A stretch of DNA of 64,000 nucleotides from Rothia sp035916755 (GTDB taxonomy: Bacteria > Actinomycetota > Actinomycetes > Actinomycetales > Micrococcaceae), in assembly GCF_035916755.1 (NCBI RefSeq), contig NZ_JAYWIX010000004.1, positions 62,001 through 126,000 of the forward strand. Reading direction: 5' to 3'. Under the pieces are notes generated by a model, which had not been told where the DNA came from, did not search any database, and saw nothing but the letters and a program-made list of their open reading frames with translations. This document shows positions 1-9,400 of this stretch, piece after piece. Made by a program: the position numbers and the translations under genes. Within the stretch, counting starts at the first letter, position 1. Every line of letters begins with the position of its first letter.

Positions 1-316
1 GCCCGATGACGTTGGCCAGAGAGACTCCCACGGGGAGGGCAAGGACTATCTCTTGATCTCGGGGTAAATGGTGGGCGAGGTAAGAGAAGGTGGTGCAGCT
101 GGTGCAGTTTTGATTGGGGTAGACGCTGGTCTCAACCTGGGGGCTGCTATCGGGGTGGTCGGATGAGAAAGTGCGGCTGGTGATTGTGACACCCGTTTCT
201 GGGCTTGCTTCAGCGTCAAGCTGGATAATGCTTGCCTGCCGGTAGCGTGTACTGAGCATGTCGAGAGCTGCACTGCGGGCAAGGAGGCTCAGGGATGAGA
301 GAGCAATCAGGGGCAT
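1..316 (-). CDS. CobW-family GTPase / zinc chaperone, N-terminal part (runs off the left edge)
   Basis: An open frame starts at the ATG at 314-316 on the minus strand and runs off the window edge, so only about 105 N-terminal residues are seen. It begins MPLIALSSLSLLARSAALDM and contains a Cys-x-x-Cys motif (NCTSCT) followed by a stretch like EIVLALPVGVSLANVIG. This matches the N-terminal layout of the Zur-regulated actinobacterial CobW/COG0523 proteins, which are thought to deliver zinc under starvation. The GTP-binding motifs would lie outside the window. A 21-bp palindrome of Zur/Fur type sits 12 bp upstream of the ATG, which supports both the start and a zinc role. No clear Shine-Dalgarno is seen, so the message may be leaderless. 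Confidence 0.6.
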   Translation of the reverse strand, partial: MPLIALSSLSLLARSAALDMLSTRYRQASIIQLDAEASPETGVTITSRTFSSDHPDSSPQVETSVYPNQNCTSCTTFSYLAHHLPRDQEIVLALPVGVSLANVIG

Positions 317-327
317 AACCCAATCAT

Positions 328-348
328 AAATGAGAATCGTTCTCATTT
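328..348. promoter_or_regulatory. Zur-like metal-regulator operator
   Basis: A perfect palindrome with 9-bp arms, AAATGAGAA-TCG-TTCTCATTT. It closely resembles actinobacterial Zur boxes (TGAAAATCATTTTCA type) and also the Fur/DtxR class. It lies just upstream of the minus-strand CobW-like gene, so Zur control of that gene is the simplest reading. It also lies downstream of the convergent-side permease hairpin at 364-400, so it is unlikely to serve the permease. Confidence 0.65.
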
Positions 349-363
349 ACAAATAGGGGGTGA

Positions 364-400
364 AACGGTCCCCGCTCCACTACCAGGAGCGGGGACCGTT
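364..400 (-). terminator. Hairpin terminator after the first permease gene
   Basis: A perfect inverted repeat with 15-bp arms (AACGGTCCCCGCTCC) around a 7-nt loop, 20 bp past the stop codon of the minus-strand permease at 420-1859. The T-tract on the minus strand is short, so it is a strong hairpin with a weak U-run. Confidence 0.7.
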
Positions 401-419
401 AAGAGGAAGGGAAGAAATT

Positions 420-1859
420 CTACTTTCGCGATCCAGCTGCCACAGCGGCGTCCGCCTCGGCGAAGGCGTCCTCGTGCCCGGTATGCACGCGCTTGACCAC
501 GCCGAAGTAGATCATGGTCAGAATCAGGAAGTAGGCGATACCCATAGTCGCGGGAGCAGCGTTGCCGGTACGGGCGAAGAGGGCCGCCCAGATGGCCAGC
601 AGCAGGAAGATGCCCAGACCAGCGGTGATTCGACCACCCCACATGCGGAAGGCCGAAGAGTTACCCTCAACCCCCTTGAAGGCGATGTAGGCCAGCAGAA
701 TCAGAACCCAGACGGTGAGGGCGCAGACCATGGTCAGGGTCATCATCAGACCAAAGGCCTGGCCGGGCAGGAAGAGGGCCAGCAGAATCGCCAGCACCAC
801 GCCCGAGGTTGAGGCCCACATGGCCAGCACGGGAATACCGCCACCGCTGACGCGGGCCAGGGGCGCAGGTGCCATCTTTTCGCTCGCCAGCGAGTGCAGC
901 AGGCGGGTGCCCGCGTAGAGGTTAGCGTTGGCGGCAGACAGGGCAGCAACCAGAATAATGAAGTTGGTGATGGAGGCAATGGCCGGTACACCGATTTCTG
1001 AGAAGACCAGCACGAAGGGGGAGGCTTCAACAGAGCCGTCGAGCTGGGCGGCTGACTGCCAGGGAATAATCGAGACCACGATAAAGAGTGAGACCACATA
1101 GATAGTCGCCAGGCGCCACATATTCGCCTTGGTTGAGGCCCGTACTGAGCGCACCGGGTCCTTCGCTTCAGCAGCCGAGATAGAGAGCATCTCGATACCG
1201 CCGAAGGAGAACATGACCACAGCCAGGGAAAGCCAGACCCCGTGGACGCCGGTAGGCATGAAGCCGCCGTCATTGGTCAGATTGGCGATGCCGGTAGCCT
1301 CCTGTCCGGGGAAGCCCACAAAGACCAGGGCCAGGCCCACGATGACGAAAAGGAGCAGGGCGATGACCTTAATGGAGGAGAGGAAGAACTCCATGGTGCC
1401 AAAGTACTTGACCGAGCGAATATTGAGCAGCACAATCACCGCACCAAAAAGGACGATACCAACCCACAGGGGCAGGGAAGGCCACCAGTACTGCAGGTAG
1501 GTAGCAACCGCGACCAGCTCAATACCGGTGATAATGGCGGTGACGGTCCAGTAGGCCCAGCGGGTCAGGTAGCCGGCGTAGGGGCCCAGGTAGCGGCCAG
1601 CGATGGAGCCGAAGCCACCGCGCACCGGGTAGCGCACGGCCATTTCGCCGGTAGAAGCGGCGATAATGGCGGCGACCAGGGAGCCGATAGCATAGGCCAG
1701 AATGACGGCCGGGCCCGCCAGCGCGATAGCGCCCGAGGAACCCAAAAAGAGGCCGGTACCCAGGGCCGAGCCCAGCACAATCATGGTCATCTGCCCGTGC
1801 GTGAGTGAGCGTTTGAGGGTGGTCGCCTGGGCCTGCCCCTGCGAAGGTGTGTGTGCCAC
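420..1859 (-). CDS. APC-superfamily amino acid permease (AAT family), copy 1
   Basis: A 479-residue integral membrane protein with about 12 hydrophobic segments. The N-terminus LKRSLTHGQMTMIVLGSALG and the segment GTGLFLGSSGAIALAGPAVI are typical of the AAT (amino acid transporter) family, which covers ProY, GabP and AroP-type importers. Proton-coupled uptake of an amino acid or GABA across the cytoplasmic membrane is expected from the family; the substrate cannot be read from the sequence. The GTG start at 1857-1859 gives the expected short cytosolic N-terminus. It is a tandem paralogue of the gene at 1988-3445 in the same orientation, separated by about 130 bp containing a hairpin, so the two may be independently terminated. 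Confidence 0.88.
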   Translation of the reverse strand: MAHTPSQGQAQATTLKRSLTHGQMTMIVLGSALGTGLFLGSSGAIALAGPAVILAYAIGSLVAAIIAASTGEMAVRYPVRGGFGSIAGRYLGPYAGYLTRWAYWTVTAIITGIELVAVATYLQYWWPSLPLWVGIVLFGAVIVLLNIRSVKYFGTMEFFLSSIKVIALLLFVIVGLALVFVGFPGQEATGIANLTNDGGFMPTGVHGVWLSLAVVMFSFGGIEMLSISAAEAKDPVRSVRASTKANMWRLATIYVVSLFIVVSIIPWQSAAQLDGSVEASPFVLVFSEIGVPAIASITNFIILVAALSAANANLYAGTRLLHSLASEKMAPAPLARVSGGGIPVLAMWASTSGVVLAILLALFLPGQAFGLMMTLTMVCALTVWVLILLAYIAFKGVEGNSSAFRMWGGRITAGLGIFLLLAIWAALFARTGNAAPATMGIAYFLILTMIYFGVVKRVHTGHEDAFAEADAAVAAGSRK

Positions 1860-1910
1860 GGTAAGCCTTACTGTGAGAAAACGTCGTGTGCGGTAGCGGT
1901 GTTAATGCGC

Positions 1911-1965
1911 GGACGCCGGTGCGCTGCTCCCCTGCCGCGAGGCTGGGGGCGGGCTACCGGCGTCC
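1911..1965 (-). terminator. Hairpin with GGACGCC arms between the two permeases
   Basis: Arms GGACGCCGGT (1911-1920) and ACCGGCGTCC (1956-1965) enclose a segment containing CTCCCCTGCC. It lies 22 bp past the stop of the upstream minus-strand permease, a normal place for a terminator. The same layout (GGACGCC, then CTCCCCTGCC, then GGCGTCC) recurs at other intergenic sites in this window, so it may also belong to a repeat family. Confidence 0.55.
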
Positions 1966-1987
1966 TTGTGTAGACCTGCTACTGATT

Positions 1988-3445
1988 TTAGCGCTGTTTG
2001 GTGCCGTCGACGACGGGCACCTGGGTGGTAACGGTGCGGACCTCTTCAAAGGCGTCGTCTGAGGTGCTGATATTCTTGTTGACACCGGCGAAGTAGATGA
2101 CGGTAATCAGGCCGAAGAAGCCCAGGCCCACGAAGATGGAGGGGAGCATGGAGCCGCCTGCGAAGAACATGGCGATGAAGGTGGCAATCACGCCGGTCAG
2201 ACCAACCGCTGCGGTGGCGGAGCCACCGAAGACGCGGAAGGGGGAGGCGTCGCCTTCGACTTTCTTGTAGGCCATGTAGGACAGCAGAATCATGCACCAG
2301 ACCACCAGCACGCAGACGGTCACCAGGGCCATCATGTAGCCGAAGATTCCGCCGACGCCCGATATTGCCATAATCATGGCGACCACGGCGCCCAGGGATG
2401 AGACGGTCAGCGCCAGGGCGGGAATGCCCGAAGAGCTGGTGCGGGAGAGCACCTTGGGTGCCATGCCCTCGTGGCCCAGGGCGTGCAGCAGGCGGGTGGC
2501 TGCATAAAGGGCGGCGTTAGCACCGGAGAGGGCTGCGGTCATCAGGATGAAGTTGGTGATACCGCCAATGTAGGGGATGCCCAGTTCGGTGAAGACCATG
2601 ACGAAGGGGGAGCCTTCGATGTCCTTGCCCAGGGTGGCGGCGCTGGTCCAGGGGATGATGGCGACCACGATGAAGAGGGAGAGCACGTAGAAGGTAGCCA
2701 GGCGCCACATCATAGCTTTAGCCGAGGAACGTACGGAGCGGACCGGGTCCTTGGCTTCTGCCGCTGAAATGGAGATCAACTCGATACCGCCGAAGGAGAA
2801 CATGACCACTGCCAGGGCGATCCAGATGGAGGAGAGGCCGTTGGGCATGAAGCCGCCGTGGGCGGTGAGGTTGGCAACGCCGGTGGCGTCCTGGCCGGGC
2901 AGGCCGAAGAATACCAAGGCCAGGCCGAAGATGATGAAGAGGACGACCGCGCTCACCTTGATCGAGGACAAGAAGAATTCCACCACACCGAAGGACTTGA
3001 CGCTGGTCAGGTTGAGCACGAAGATCGCGCCACCCGCGATGAGTACCCAGACCCAGAGGGGGACGTTGGGGTACCAGTAGGCCATGTAGGCGCCGACGGC
3101 TACGACCTCGGCACCGGCCAGGGTGACGGTGGTCATCCAGTAGGCCCAGCGGGTCAGGTAGCCCGCGTAGGGGCTGAGGAACTTACCGGCGATGGTGCCG
3201 AAGCCGCCGCGCACGGGGTAGCGCACGGCCATTTCACCGGCGCAGGCGCCGATAATGGCGGCGATCAGTGAGCCGATGGCGTAGGAGACGATGACGGCCG
3301 GGCCCGCGATAGAGATAGCTGCGCCGGAGCCCAAAAAGAGGCCGGTGCCCACGGCGAGGCCGAGGGCAATCATGGTGAGCTGGCCGTGGGAGAGGGCGCG
3401 GCTGAGGTTGCCGCCCTCCTGCTGGCCGGTGGTGGTTGATGCCAC
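1988..3445 (-). CDS. APC-superfamily amino acid permease (AAT family), copy 2
   Basis: A 485-residue membrane transporter, clearly paralogous to the protein at 420-1859. The two share LSHGQLTMI, GTGLFLGSG, GEMAVRYPVRGGFG, PYAGYLTRWAYW and MFSFGGIE...SAAEAKDPVRSVR. I chose the GTG at 3443-3445 because GGGAGG lies six bases upstream. A TTG at 3461-3463 would add six residues and swallow that ribosome binding site. About 12 membrane segments are predicted from hydrophobicity. Role by family: proton symport of an amino acid. Upstream, an inverted pair CAAGAGAGTG (3461-3470) and CACTCTCTTG (3559-3568) could take part in control. Confidence 0.88.
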   Translation of the reverse strand: MASTTTGQQEGGNLSRALSHGQLTMIALGLAVGTGLFLGSGAAISIAGPAVIVSYAIGSLIAAIIGACAGEMAVRYPVRGGFGTIAGKFLSPYAGYLTRWAYWMTTVTLAGAEVVAVGAYMAYWYPNVPLWVWVLIAGGAIFVLNLTSVKSFGVVEFFLSSIKVSAVVLFIIFGLALVFFGLPGQDATGVANLTAHGGFMPNGLSSIWIALAVVMFSFGGIELISISAAEAKDPVRSVRSSAKAMMWRLATFYVLSLFIVVAIIPWTSAATLGKDIEGSPFVMVFTELGIPYIGGITNFILMTAALSGANAALYAATRLLHALGHEGMAPKVLSRTSSSGIPALALTVSSLGAVVAMIMAISGVGGIFGYMMALVTVCVLVVWCMILLSYMAYKKVEGDASPFRVFGGSATAAVGLTGVIATFIAMFFAGGSMLPSIFVGLGFFGLITVIYFAGVNKNISTSDDAFEEVRTVTTQVPVVDGTKQR

Positions 3446-3612
3446 GGGTGCCCTCCCTTTCAAGAGAGTGTGGTGTATGCAATGAACCGAAAGTTTACAC
3501 AGGTTTTCTGAGGGAAAACCGGTCTTCAGTGCTCACCATTATGCAGTGAGAGACACATCACTCTCTTGGTGGTAGGTGCAGGGCGCTTGGCGGGCTGTGC
3601 GCAGCACCCGCT

Positions 3613-4323
3613 TTAGCGGGCAAGGCTGTAGGTAGGCTCTTTGCGCTTGAACCAGCCGATGACGGGGTAGGTGATGGGCAGCAGGAGTAGCTCTACAACG
3701 CACTTGTACACGTAGCCCACGATGACATAGTTGAGGAAATCGCCGAAACTTGTAATTCCAATAATGGGGGCGGCAATAGAGCAGAAGATGATGGTATCAG
3801 CCAGTTCACCGACCAGGGTTGAGCCCATGAGTCGGCCCCAGAGGTGGCGGCCGCCGGTTGCTGCCTTGAGCTTCACTAGCACCCAGGAGTTCAGTAGCTG
3901 GCCCGTCAGGAAGCCCAGTAGGGAGCCCGCGAGAATTTGGGGCACGGGGCCCAGTACGGCTTCAAGGGCTGCCTGCCCATCATAGAAATCGGCGGCGGGC
4001 AGGGCAATGAGAATCCAGAAGCTGGCCGCGGCAGCAGCTGCTGCAACGAAGCTGGTGATAATGGCACGGCGGGCTAGTTTAAAGCCGTAAATTTCGCTGA
4101 TCACATCACCCAGCACGTAAGCCAGGGGGAAGAGGAAGAAGCCGCCGTCGGTGATGATTGACCCGAAGGCGACGCCCTTGGTAGCCCCGATGTTAGAGAG
4201 AATAAAGACCACGCAGGTAGCTGCCAGCAGCAGGTCGTAGTAGGTGCGAGTGGGGCGGGCAAAGTCGGTATCGTTGCCCTGCTTGTGGGCGGACACCGGT
4301 GAGCTGGTGGGAGGTGTAGACAC
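3613..4323 (-). CDS. yhhQ: Queuosine-precursor transporter, YhhQ/VUT family
   Basis: A 236-residue membrane protein of the YhhQ (vitamin uptake transporter-like, COG1738) family, which imports queuosine precursors such as preQ0/preQ1. Diagnostic stretches are NIGATKGVAFG, DGGFFLFPLAYVLGDVISEIYGF and the polar segments in SLLGFLTGQLLNSW and LVGELADTIIF. An upstream ATG would extend the frame into the divergent TetR gene. The GTG at 4321-4323 has AGGGG about eight bases upstream and gives the usual family length, so I use it. It is divergent from the TetR gene at 4543, which may regulate it. No preQ1 riboswitch could be recognised in the leader. Confidence 0.85.
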   Translation of the reverse strand: MSTPPTSSPVSAHKQGNDTDFARPTRTYYDLLLAATCVVFILSNIGATKGVAFGSIITDGGFFLFPLAYVLGDVISEIYGFKLARRAIITSFVAAAAAAASFWILIALPAADFYDGQAALEAVLGPVPQILAGSLLGFLTGQLLNSWVLVKLKAATGGRHLWGRLMGSTLVGELADTIIFCSIAAPIIGITSFGDFLNYVIVGYVYKCVVELLLLPITYPVIGWFKRKEPTYSLAR

Positions 4324-4470
4324 AGTTATCCCCTGGGTTGAGTATCGGTTTGAAGAGTGCCCACCTGCCACCTGGGCGCCCACTAGCTTACCGATTTTTA
4401 GGCGACCCCGCACGGCCTGCCGGGTGTGGGGTGGGGCGCAGTGGCGTCCGCGCCGGTGAACCAGTGGCAG

Positions 4471-4523
4471 GTTTTGCTGACAGTTTGCTGGGTTCTGTCG
4501 TGAAAAATAGGTTTTAGTGACAG
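4471..4523. promoter_or_regulatory. Candidate TetR operator between yhhQ and the TetR gene
   Basis: Two 13-bp direct copies, GTTTTGCTGACAG (4471-4483) and GTTTTAGTGACAG (4511-4523), lie 40 bp apart just before the TetR start. The second is also the right half of an imperfect dyad beginning CTGTC at 4495. Spacing and position fit autoregulation by the TetR protein, and possibly control of yhhQ. Inferred from the sequence only. Confidence 0.4.
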
Positions 4524-4542
4524 ATAGCGGTAAGGTGTCATT

Positions 4543-5211
4543 ATGCCTCGAATTACTGCCGCCACCAATGCTGCCCAGCGCGAGAATACCAAGCGCGCTA
4601 TTCTCGATTCCTTCGGCCGCCTGCTCTACGAGCGCGGCCTGCCCGGCCTCACCATGACTCACGTGGCTAAGACCGCCGGCATCGGCCGCACCGCGGTCTA
4701 CAACTACTTTGCCGACATGGGCGAACTACTTATTGCCTACGCCCTCGACGAGACCGAGCGCTTCCTCACCGAGCTGCGCGAGGCCCTGGCCGGGGTGGAG
4801 AACCCCATCGACCAGCTGGCTGTCTACGCGCGTCTGCAGATTGAGGATCTTTCCCGCCGCCACATGCCCCCCGGCCCCGCTATGCGGTCGGTTCTTTCAC
4901 CCGAGGCTTTTGCCAAGCTGGGTGATCATGTGCGCGAGCTTCAGATGGTTCTGGCAGGCATTCTTTCTGCGGCGATTGAGCGCGGCTACCTACCCGAGAA
5001 CGACATCCGCGAGCTGGCGCAGCTGGTTCACGGTTCCCTGTCATCCAGCGCTGACCGCACCGACGAGGCCAGCGACAGGGCAGCCCGCGAGCGCCACATT
5101 GAAAACACGATTCGCTTTATTCAGCTGGGTCTGGGTGCGCGCTTTGATGAGAGTGGGCACCCCGTGCGCCTGGACGGCACCCCCGAGGTGCACCTGGTAG
5201 CTGCTTCCTAG
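4543..5211 (+). CDS. TetR/AcrR-family transcriptional regulator
   Basis: A 222-residue protein with an N-terminal TetR DNA-binding domain: the helix-turn-helix spans roughly residues 34-53 (LTMTHVAKTAGIGRTAVYNYFADM), preceded by the usual helix NTKRAILDSFGRLLYERG. The C-terminal ligand-binding region is all helical by composition and not assignable to a ligand. It is divergent from yhhQ, with repeated GTTTTNNTGACAG sites between them. A local autorepressor is the likely role; the target set is unknown. Confidence 0.88.
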   Translation: MPRITAATNAAQRENTKRAILDSFGRLLYERGLPGLTMTHVAKTAGIGRTAVYNYFADMGELLIAYALDETERFLTELREALAGVENPIDQLAVYARLQIEDLSRRHMPPGPAMRSVLSPEAFAKLGDHVRELQMVLAGILSAAIERGYLPENDIRELAQLVHGSLSSSADRTDEASDRAARERHIENTIRFIQLGLGARFDESGHPVRLDGTPEVHLVAAS

Positions 5212-5226
5212 CCGAGACTGGCGCCC

Positions 5227-5550
5227 CTAGCCCTGGGGCAACAGCGAGGGGGCAAGGGAATCGAGGTCGAGCACGCGGGCGTACATGACGGCTCGGCGTT
5301 GCAGGGCGGTACGTAGGGCGCGATGGACGCCATCTTCGAGGTAGAGCTCGCCCCGGTAGCGCACCACATGGGGGAAGAGGTCCCCGTAGAAGGTGGAGTC
5401 TTCGGCCAGCAGGGTTTCGAGGTTGAGGTTTTTCTGCGTGGTGATCAGGCGGTCGAGGCGCACCTGCGAGGGGGCAATGGAGCCCCAGGTACGCTGAGTA
5501 AGCCCGTGGTCGGGGTAAGGGCGCGTGTCGCCTACACCTTTGAAAATCAT
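5227..5550 (-). CDS. Conserved actinobacterial ParB/Srx-like small protein
   Basis: A 107-residue protein starting MIFKGVGDTRPYPDHGLTQR. The motif YLEDGVHRALRTALQ resembles the (E)DGxHR nucleotide-binding motif of the ParB/sulfiredoxin fold. Similar short proteins (VGDGRPYPDHGL..., EDSTFYGDLF...) are widespread in actinobacteria and usually lie near this tRNA-Ser gene; that is recalled family knowledge, not a search result. The ATG at 5548-5550 gives the family length; upstream in-frame starts run into sequence with no similarity. Function is unknown. Confidence 0.75.
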   Translation of the reverse strand: MIFKGVGDTRPYPDHGLTQRTWGSIAPSQVRLDRLITTQKNLNLETLLAEDSTFYGDLFPHVVRYRGELYLEDGVHRALRTALQRRAVMYARVLDLDSLAPSLLPQG

Positions 5551-5740
5551 GCGGTCTATTGTACGCCGGGCGGGGCAGGCCCTGAGTAAAGTTTGGTGAG
5601 AATTGCCCCACCAATACCCTAAAGTGCCGCCGGCCATATCCGTCACTCCATCGAGCCAGAAGCTTCGCTGCGAGTGCGGGGTGGGACACACTTTTCTGCC
5701 TATAACCCAAATTCTTGCTATATACAAAGAATGTAGGCAA

Positions 5741-5780
5741 AGAAAAAGCCGGTTTCATCAAGTGGGCGATGAAACCGGCT
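5741..5780 (-). terminator. Rho-independent terminator of tRNA-Ser
   Basis: Perfect 13-bp arms (AGCCGGTTTCATC and its complement) with an 8-nt loop, followed on the minus strand by TTTTTCTTT. It begins five bases after the 3' end of the tRNA gene. Confidence 0.9.
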
Positions 5781-5784
5781 TCAG

Positions 5785-5869
5785 CGGAGGATGGGGGATT
5801 TGAACCCCCGAGGGCGTGAACCCAACACGCGTTCCAGGCGTGCGCCATAGGCCGCTAGGCGAATCCTCC
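5785..5869 (-). tRNA. tRNA-Ser (anticodon GGA)
   Basis: An 85-nt class II tRNA on the minus strand. The acceptor arms GGAGGAT and ATCCTCC pair over seven bases with discriminator G. The anticodon loop region reads GCCTGGAACGC, giving anticodon GGA (serine UCC/UCU codons). A variable arm of serine type and the T-loop GGTTCAAATC are present. CCA is not encoded. It ends five bases before a strong terminator and precedes SRP RNA and dnaX, a common actinobacterial arrangement. Confidence 0.95.
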
Positions 5870-6041
5870 AGGCTGTTGCTTAGCTATTTACATAGCTTCA
5901 CGAAAGCGAACAGATACGAGCATACCCCATGTCTGGGCGTCCGCGCAAATCAGGCGCGCGGGCGGGGCGCGGCGTCCGCACCGGAGGAACCCGGGTCAGG
6001 CTCGACCCAGCCGAGCCCTGGTGGACACCGCCGCCCGTCCT

Positions 6042-6070
6042 TTGTTTTTCGCGACGGCTTAGGGTACAGT
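6042..6070 (+). promoter_or_regulatory. Sigma-70-type promoter of the SRP RNA
   Basis: TTGTTT at 6042-6047 and TACAGT at 6065-6070 are spaced by 17 bp. This would start transcription at about 6075-6078, exactly where the SRP RNA begins. Confidence 0.6.
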
Positions 6071-6074
6071 TGTT

Positions 6075-6165
6075 GGAGCCCCTTACGTGGCGTCATCTTG
6101 GAAAACTCCCCCAGGGCCGGAAGGCAGCAAGGGTATCTGGGCTCTGACGGGTGCGTAGGGGGTCT
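6075..6165 (+). ncRNA. ffs: Small (4.5S-type) signal recognition particle RNA
   Basis: The sequence holds the conserved SRP Alu-less small RNA hairpin tip, with CCCCCAGGGCCGGAAGGCAG followed by CAAGGGT. This is the domain IV loop (GGAA tetraloop and asymmetric AGCA loop) that binds Ffh. Flanking arms pair as a long rod: GAGCCCCTTACG at the 5' end with CGTAGGGGGTC at the 3' end. The length of about 91 nt is normal for actinobacteria. The RNA works with Ffh and FtsY in co-translational membrane targeting. Ends are set by pairing and are good to a few bases. Confidence 0.93.
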
Positions 6166-6445
6166 TTATTTTGCCCAATTTCTGCCCCCTCCCCCGTTAG
6201 GGACCAGAAAAATCACAATAGTATGTGTGGGCGTTAGGGATTTTGGGAGGAATCTGGTCCCTACTGACACAAAGCGGGGCGGACGCCGGCAGCGGCTTAA
6301 GCCTTTCGCGCACGGTTCTTAAAACGTCAGCCACCCCCACTACACTGTTAACCAGCACACCCGGGGCGGCGAGCGCCTGATTCTTTACTCTTGCTTTTCT
6401 CCCTGGGCCGGGCTCAGTTTTTCTGCACTCAACCGAAGGTTTATT

Positions 6446-9400
6446 GTGAGCACTGCGCTGTATCGCCGTTATCGCCCTGAGTCGTTTGCCGACGTTATCG
6501 GGCAGGAGCATGTCACCGAACCTCTCATGACTGCCCTTGAGAAGAACAGAGTGAACCATGCCTACCTGTTCTCGGGGCCGCGCGGGTGTGGCAAGACCAC
6601 TTCGGCTCGTATTTTGGCGCGCTGCCTCAACTGTGCTGAGGGTCCCACTCCTACCCCGTGTGGTGTGTGTGAGTCCTGTAAGGAGCTTTCCCGCGACGGC
6701 GGCGGTTCCCTCGATGTGATTGAGATGGACGCCGCTAGCCACGGTGGTGTGGATCACGCCCGTGACCTGCGTGAACGCGCTACTTTTGCACCGGTGCGCG
6801 ACCGCTACAAGATTTTCATTATCGACGAGGCGCACATGGTCACCCGCGAGGGCTTCAACGCCCTGCTCAAGATCGTGGAAGAGCCCCCGGCGCACATTAA
6901 GTTTATTTTTGCGACCACCGAGCCTAACAAGGTGCTCGGCACTATTCGGTCGCGCACCCACCACTACCCCTTCCGCCTGGTGCCCCCGCAGATTCTGGGG
7001 GACTACCTGGCTAAGCTCTGCACCGAAGAGGGTGTGAAGGTTGCTGATGGCGTGCTGCCGTTGGTCGTCCGCGCCGGTGGCGGGTCGGTGCGTGACTCGC
7101 TGTCGATTCTTGACCAGCTCATGGCGGGTGCCTCGGACGAGCAGGGTATCTCCTACGACCTGGCTGTTGCCCTGTTGGGCTTTACCCACGGTGAGCTGCT
7201 TGATGAGGTCGTCGATGCTTTCGCATCAGGTTCTGCCGCCGAGGTTTTCGCCTCGGTCGATAGGGTAATTCAGACTGGCCAGGACCCCCGCCGCTTTGTC
7301 GAGGACCTACTCGAGCGCTTCCGCGACCTCATTATTGTCAAAGCCGTGCCCGACTCAGCGGGTTCGATCCTGCGCGGCCTGGCCGCTGACCAGATCGACC
7401 GTATGCGCGCCCAGGCTGAGCAGCTGGGTTCTGCTGAGCTGTCGCGGGCTGCGGACGTCACCAATGAGGCCCTGAACGAGATGAGCGGGGCCATGAATCC
7501 CCAGCTTCACCTGGAGCTACTCTGCGCCCGCATTCTGCTGGCTGCCGGGGATCAGGGCATCGGCAACCTAGCCGCCCGTCTTGATCGGCTTGAGCGCAAG
7601 CTGGCCTCGGGTCAGTTCCCTGCGCCCGCGGGCAGCAATTCTGCACCGGCAGGTTCCGCTTCTGGCACCGGTGCGGACGCCGCCAGCCCCCTGGCACGCG
7701 CCCGGCAACAGCTAGCCCAGCAGGGTGGCGTCGAAGGTCAAGCCCCTGCTCAGCAAGCTCAGCCTCAGCAGCAAGCCCAGCCTCAGCAGCAAGCTCAGCC
7801 CCAACGTCAAGGCCAGCCCAGCCAGCAGAGCCAGACCGTTCAGCAAACTCAGGCTCCTGCCCAGTCGAGCGGCGCACCTCTAGCCGGTGCTCCCCTGGCT
7901 GGAGCCCCCTTGGCGGGTGCTCCCCTGAGCGGTGCCCCGCTAGCAGGTCGGGGCGTTCCGCCACTCGGTGGGCCCCACCAGTCTGCCCAACCCAACCAAC
8001 CTCCCCAGAGCGCCCAGCCCACCCAGGTCGGGCAGCAGGCGTCCGCGCCTCAGAGCCCAGCGCGCCCAGTGCCCGGTGAAAACACGGTCGATATGGTGGC
8101 TAACTCCTGGGCCGATGTAGTGGCCAAGGTGCCTGCCCCCTTTGCCCGCGCCCAGTTTGCCCTGTGTGAGCCGTCCAAGTTTGAAAACGGCGCCCTCTTC
8201 CTGCGGGCTGAGCTGCCCGTGCTCAAGGCGGTTAAGGAGTACCTGCCCCAGCTTCAGCAGGCCCTCTTCCAGGTGCTTGGTCTGCAGGTGCAGCTGCGCG
8301 GTGAAATCAAGAAGCCCGGCGACGGCGGCAATACCCCCGGCGGTGGAAGGCCCGATGGCGGAGGTCCCGACAGCCCCGGTGGGACAGGCCCGTCAGGTGA
8401 AAGCCCCGCTCCCGCATCTCAGGCTCCCGCGCCCCAGGCTGCGAACAGGCAGCCCGCTGCCGATGTCGCTGAGGGCCCGCGCGGTGGTGACCAGGCCTGG
8501 GCAGCGCACGGCCAGCCCCGCTCCGAAGAGCCCCCCTCGTGGAGCCCCAACGACTGGAATAACCCCGTCACCTCCTGGTCGGTCGCAGCTATCCCCAGTG
8601 GTGATGCGGCCGAGGCCCCCGAGGCGCAAGCCCCCTCAGCACCGCATCTGCGTGTGATTGAGGGCGAGGCCGACCCCGTTGAAATCGCCAAGGCTCAGCA
8701 CCCCTCCCGCGGCCCGCAGGAACAGCACAACATCTCTCTGGCGAAGGACGACGCCCAGGAGTCAGAGGATGCCGATCCCGCCTCCCAGGTGCCCCACGAG
8801 GATAGCCCACACGCGGTTTCCCTTGAGCCTGTCCCCACCAGTGAGGGCCTGGCCGAGCAGGGGCATAAGGACGCCGACAACGCTGCCCTCCAAGAAGAGG
8901 CCAAGGGCGAGAGCAGCACCGCGCCCCAGGCTCAACACCAGGAACAGGCACCGGCTCAGGCCCCGAGCCAGGCACCAGCCTCCAACCAAGCCCCGGTAGC
9001 CTACGAGTACGGTGACTACAATGGCGGCTACTTTGACGATGCTCCCGAGGACGAGCCCGAGTACGTCGCCGGGGTTGGCTACCTTAAGGCTGAGACTCCA
9101 CAGGCAACACCCCCTGCCGGTGCGCCCCTAGCAGGCACGCCCAGCGCCCCCGGTGCTCCCCTGGCGCAGGGCGCCCAAGCCCAGGCGTCCGCACCGCAGA
9201 TTCCCGCGCCGCAGGGCTCAACCCCGCAGAGCCAGCAGGCCAGCCCCCAGCCAGCCACCGAGCAGTCCACCACCCAACAGCCCGGCGGCGGTAAGAAACT
9301 CTCCTTCCGAGAGCGCCACGCGGCGCAGATTGCGGCCGGCCAGCGGGCCGTCCAGCAGGCTCAAGCCCCTGCCCCGGCAGAAGCCCCCGAGGACTTCACC

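Noticed and set aside
46..282. 78-residue minus-strand frame at the left edge
   Set aside because: It overlaps in another frame the longer partial CobW-like frame, which has recognisable motifs; its own product is Ser/Pro/Ala-rich without features.
4324..4542. preQ1 riboswitch before yhhQ
   Set aside because: No preQ1 aptamer pattern could be made out; the visible signals are TetR-type repeats.
6197..7189. 330-residue minus-strand frame
   Set aside because: Antisense to dnaX; composition is that of a shadow frame and it has no motif.
7740..7960. Tandem repeats in the dnaX tail as a possible CRISPR or minisatellite
   Set aside because: They are in-frame codon repeats (QPQQQA and GAPLA units) inside a coding low-complexity tail.
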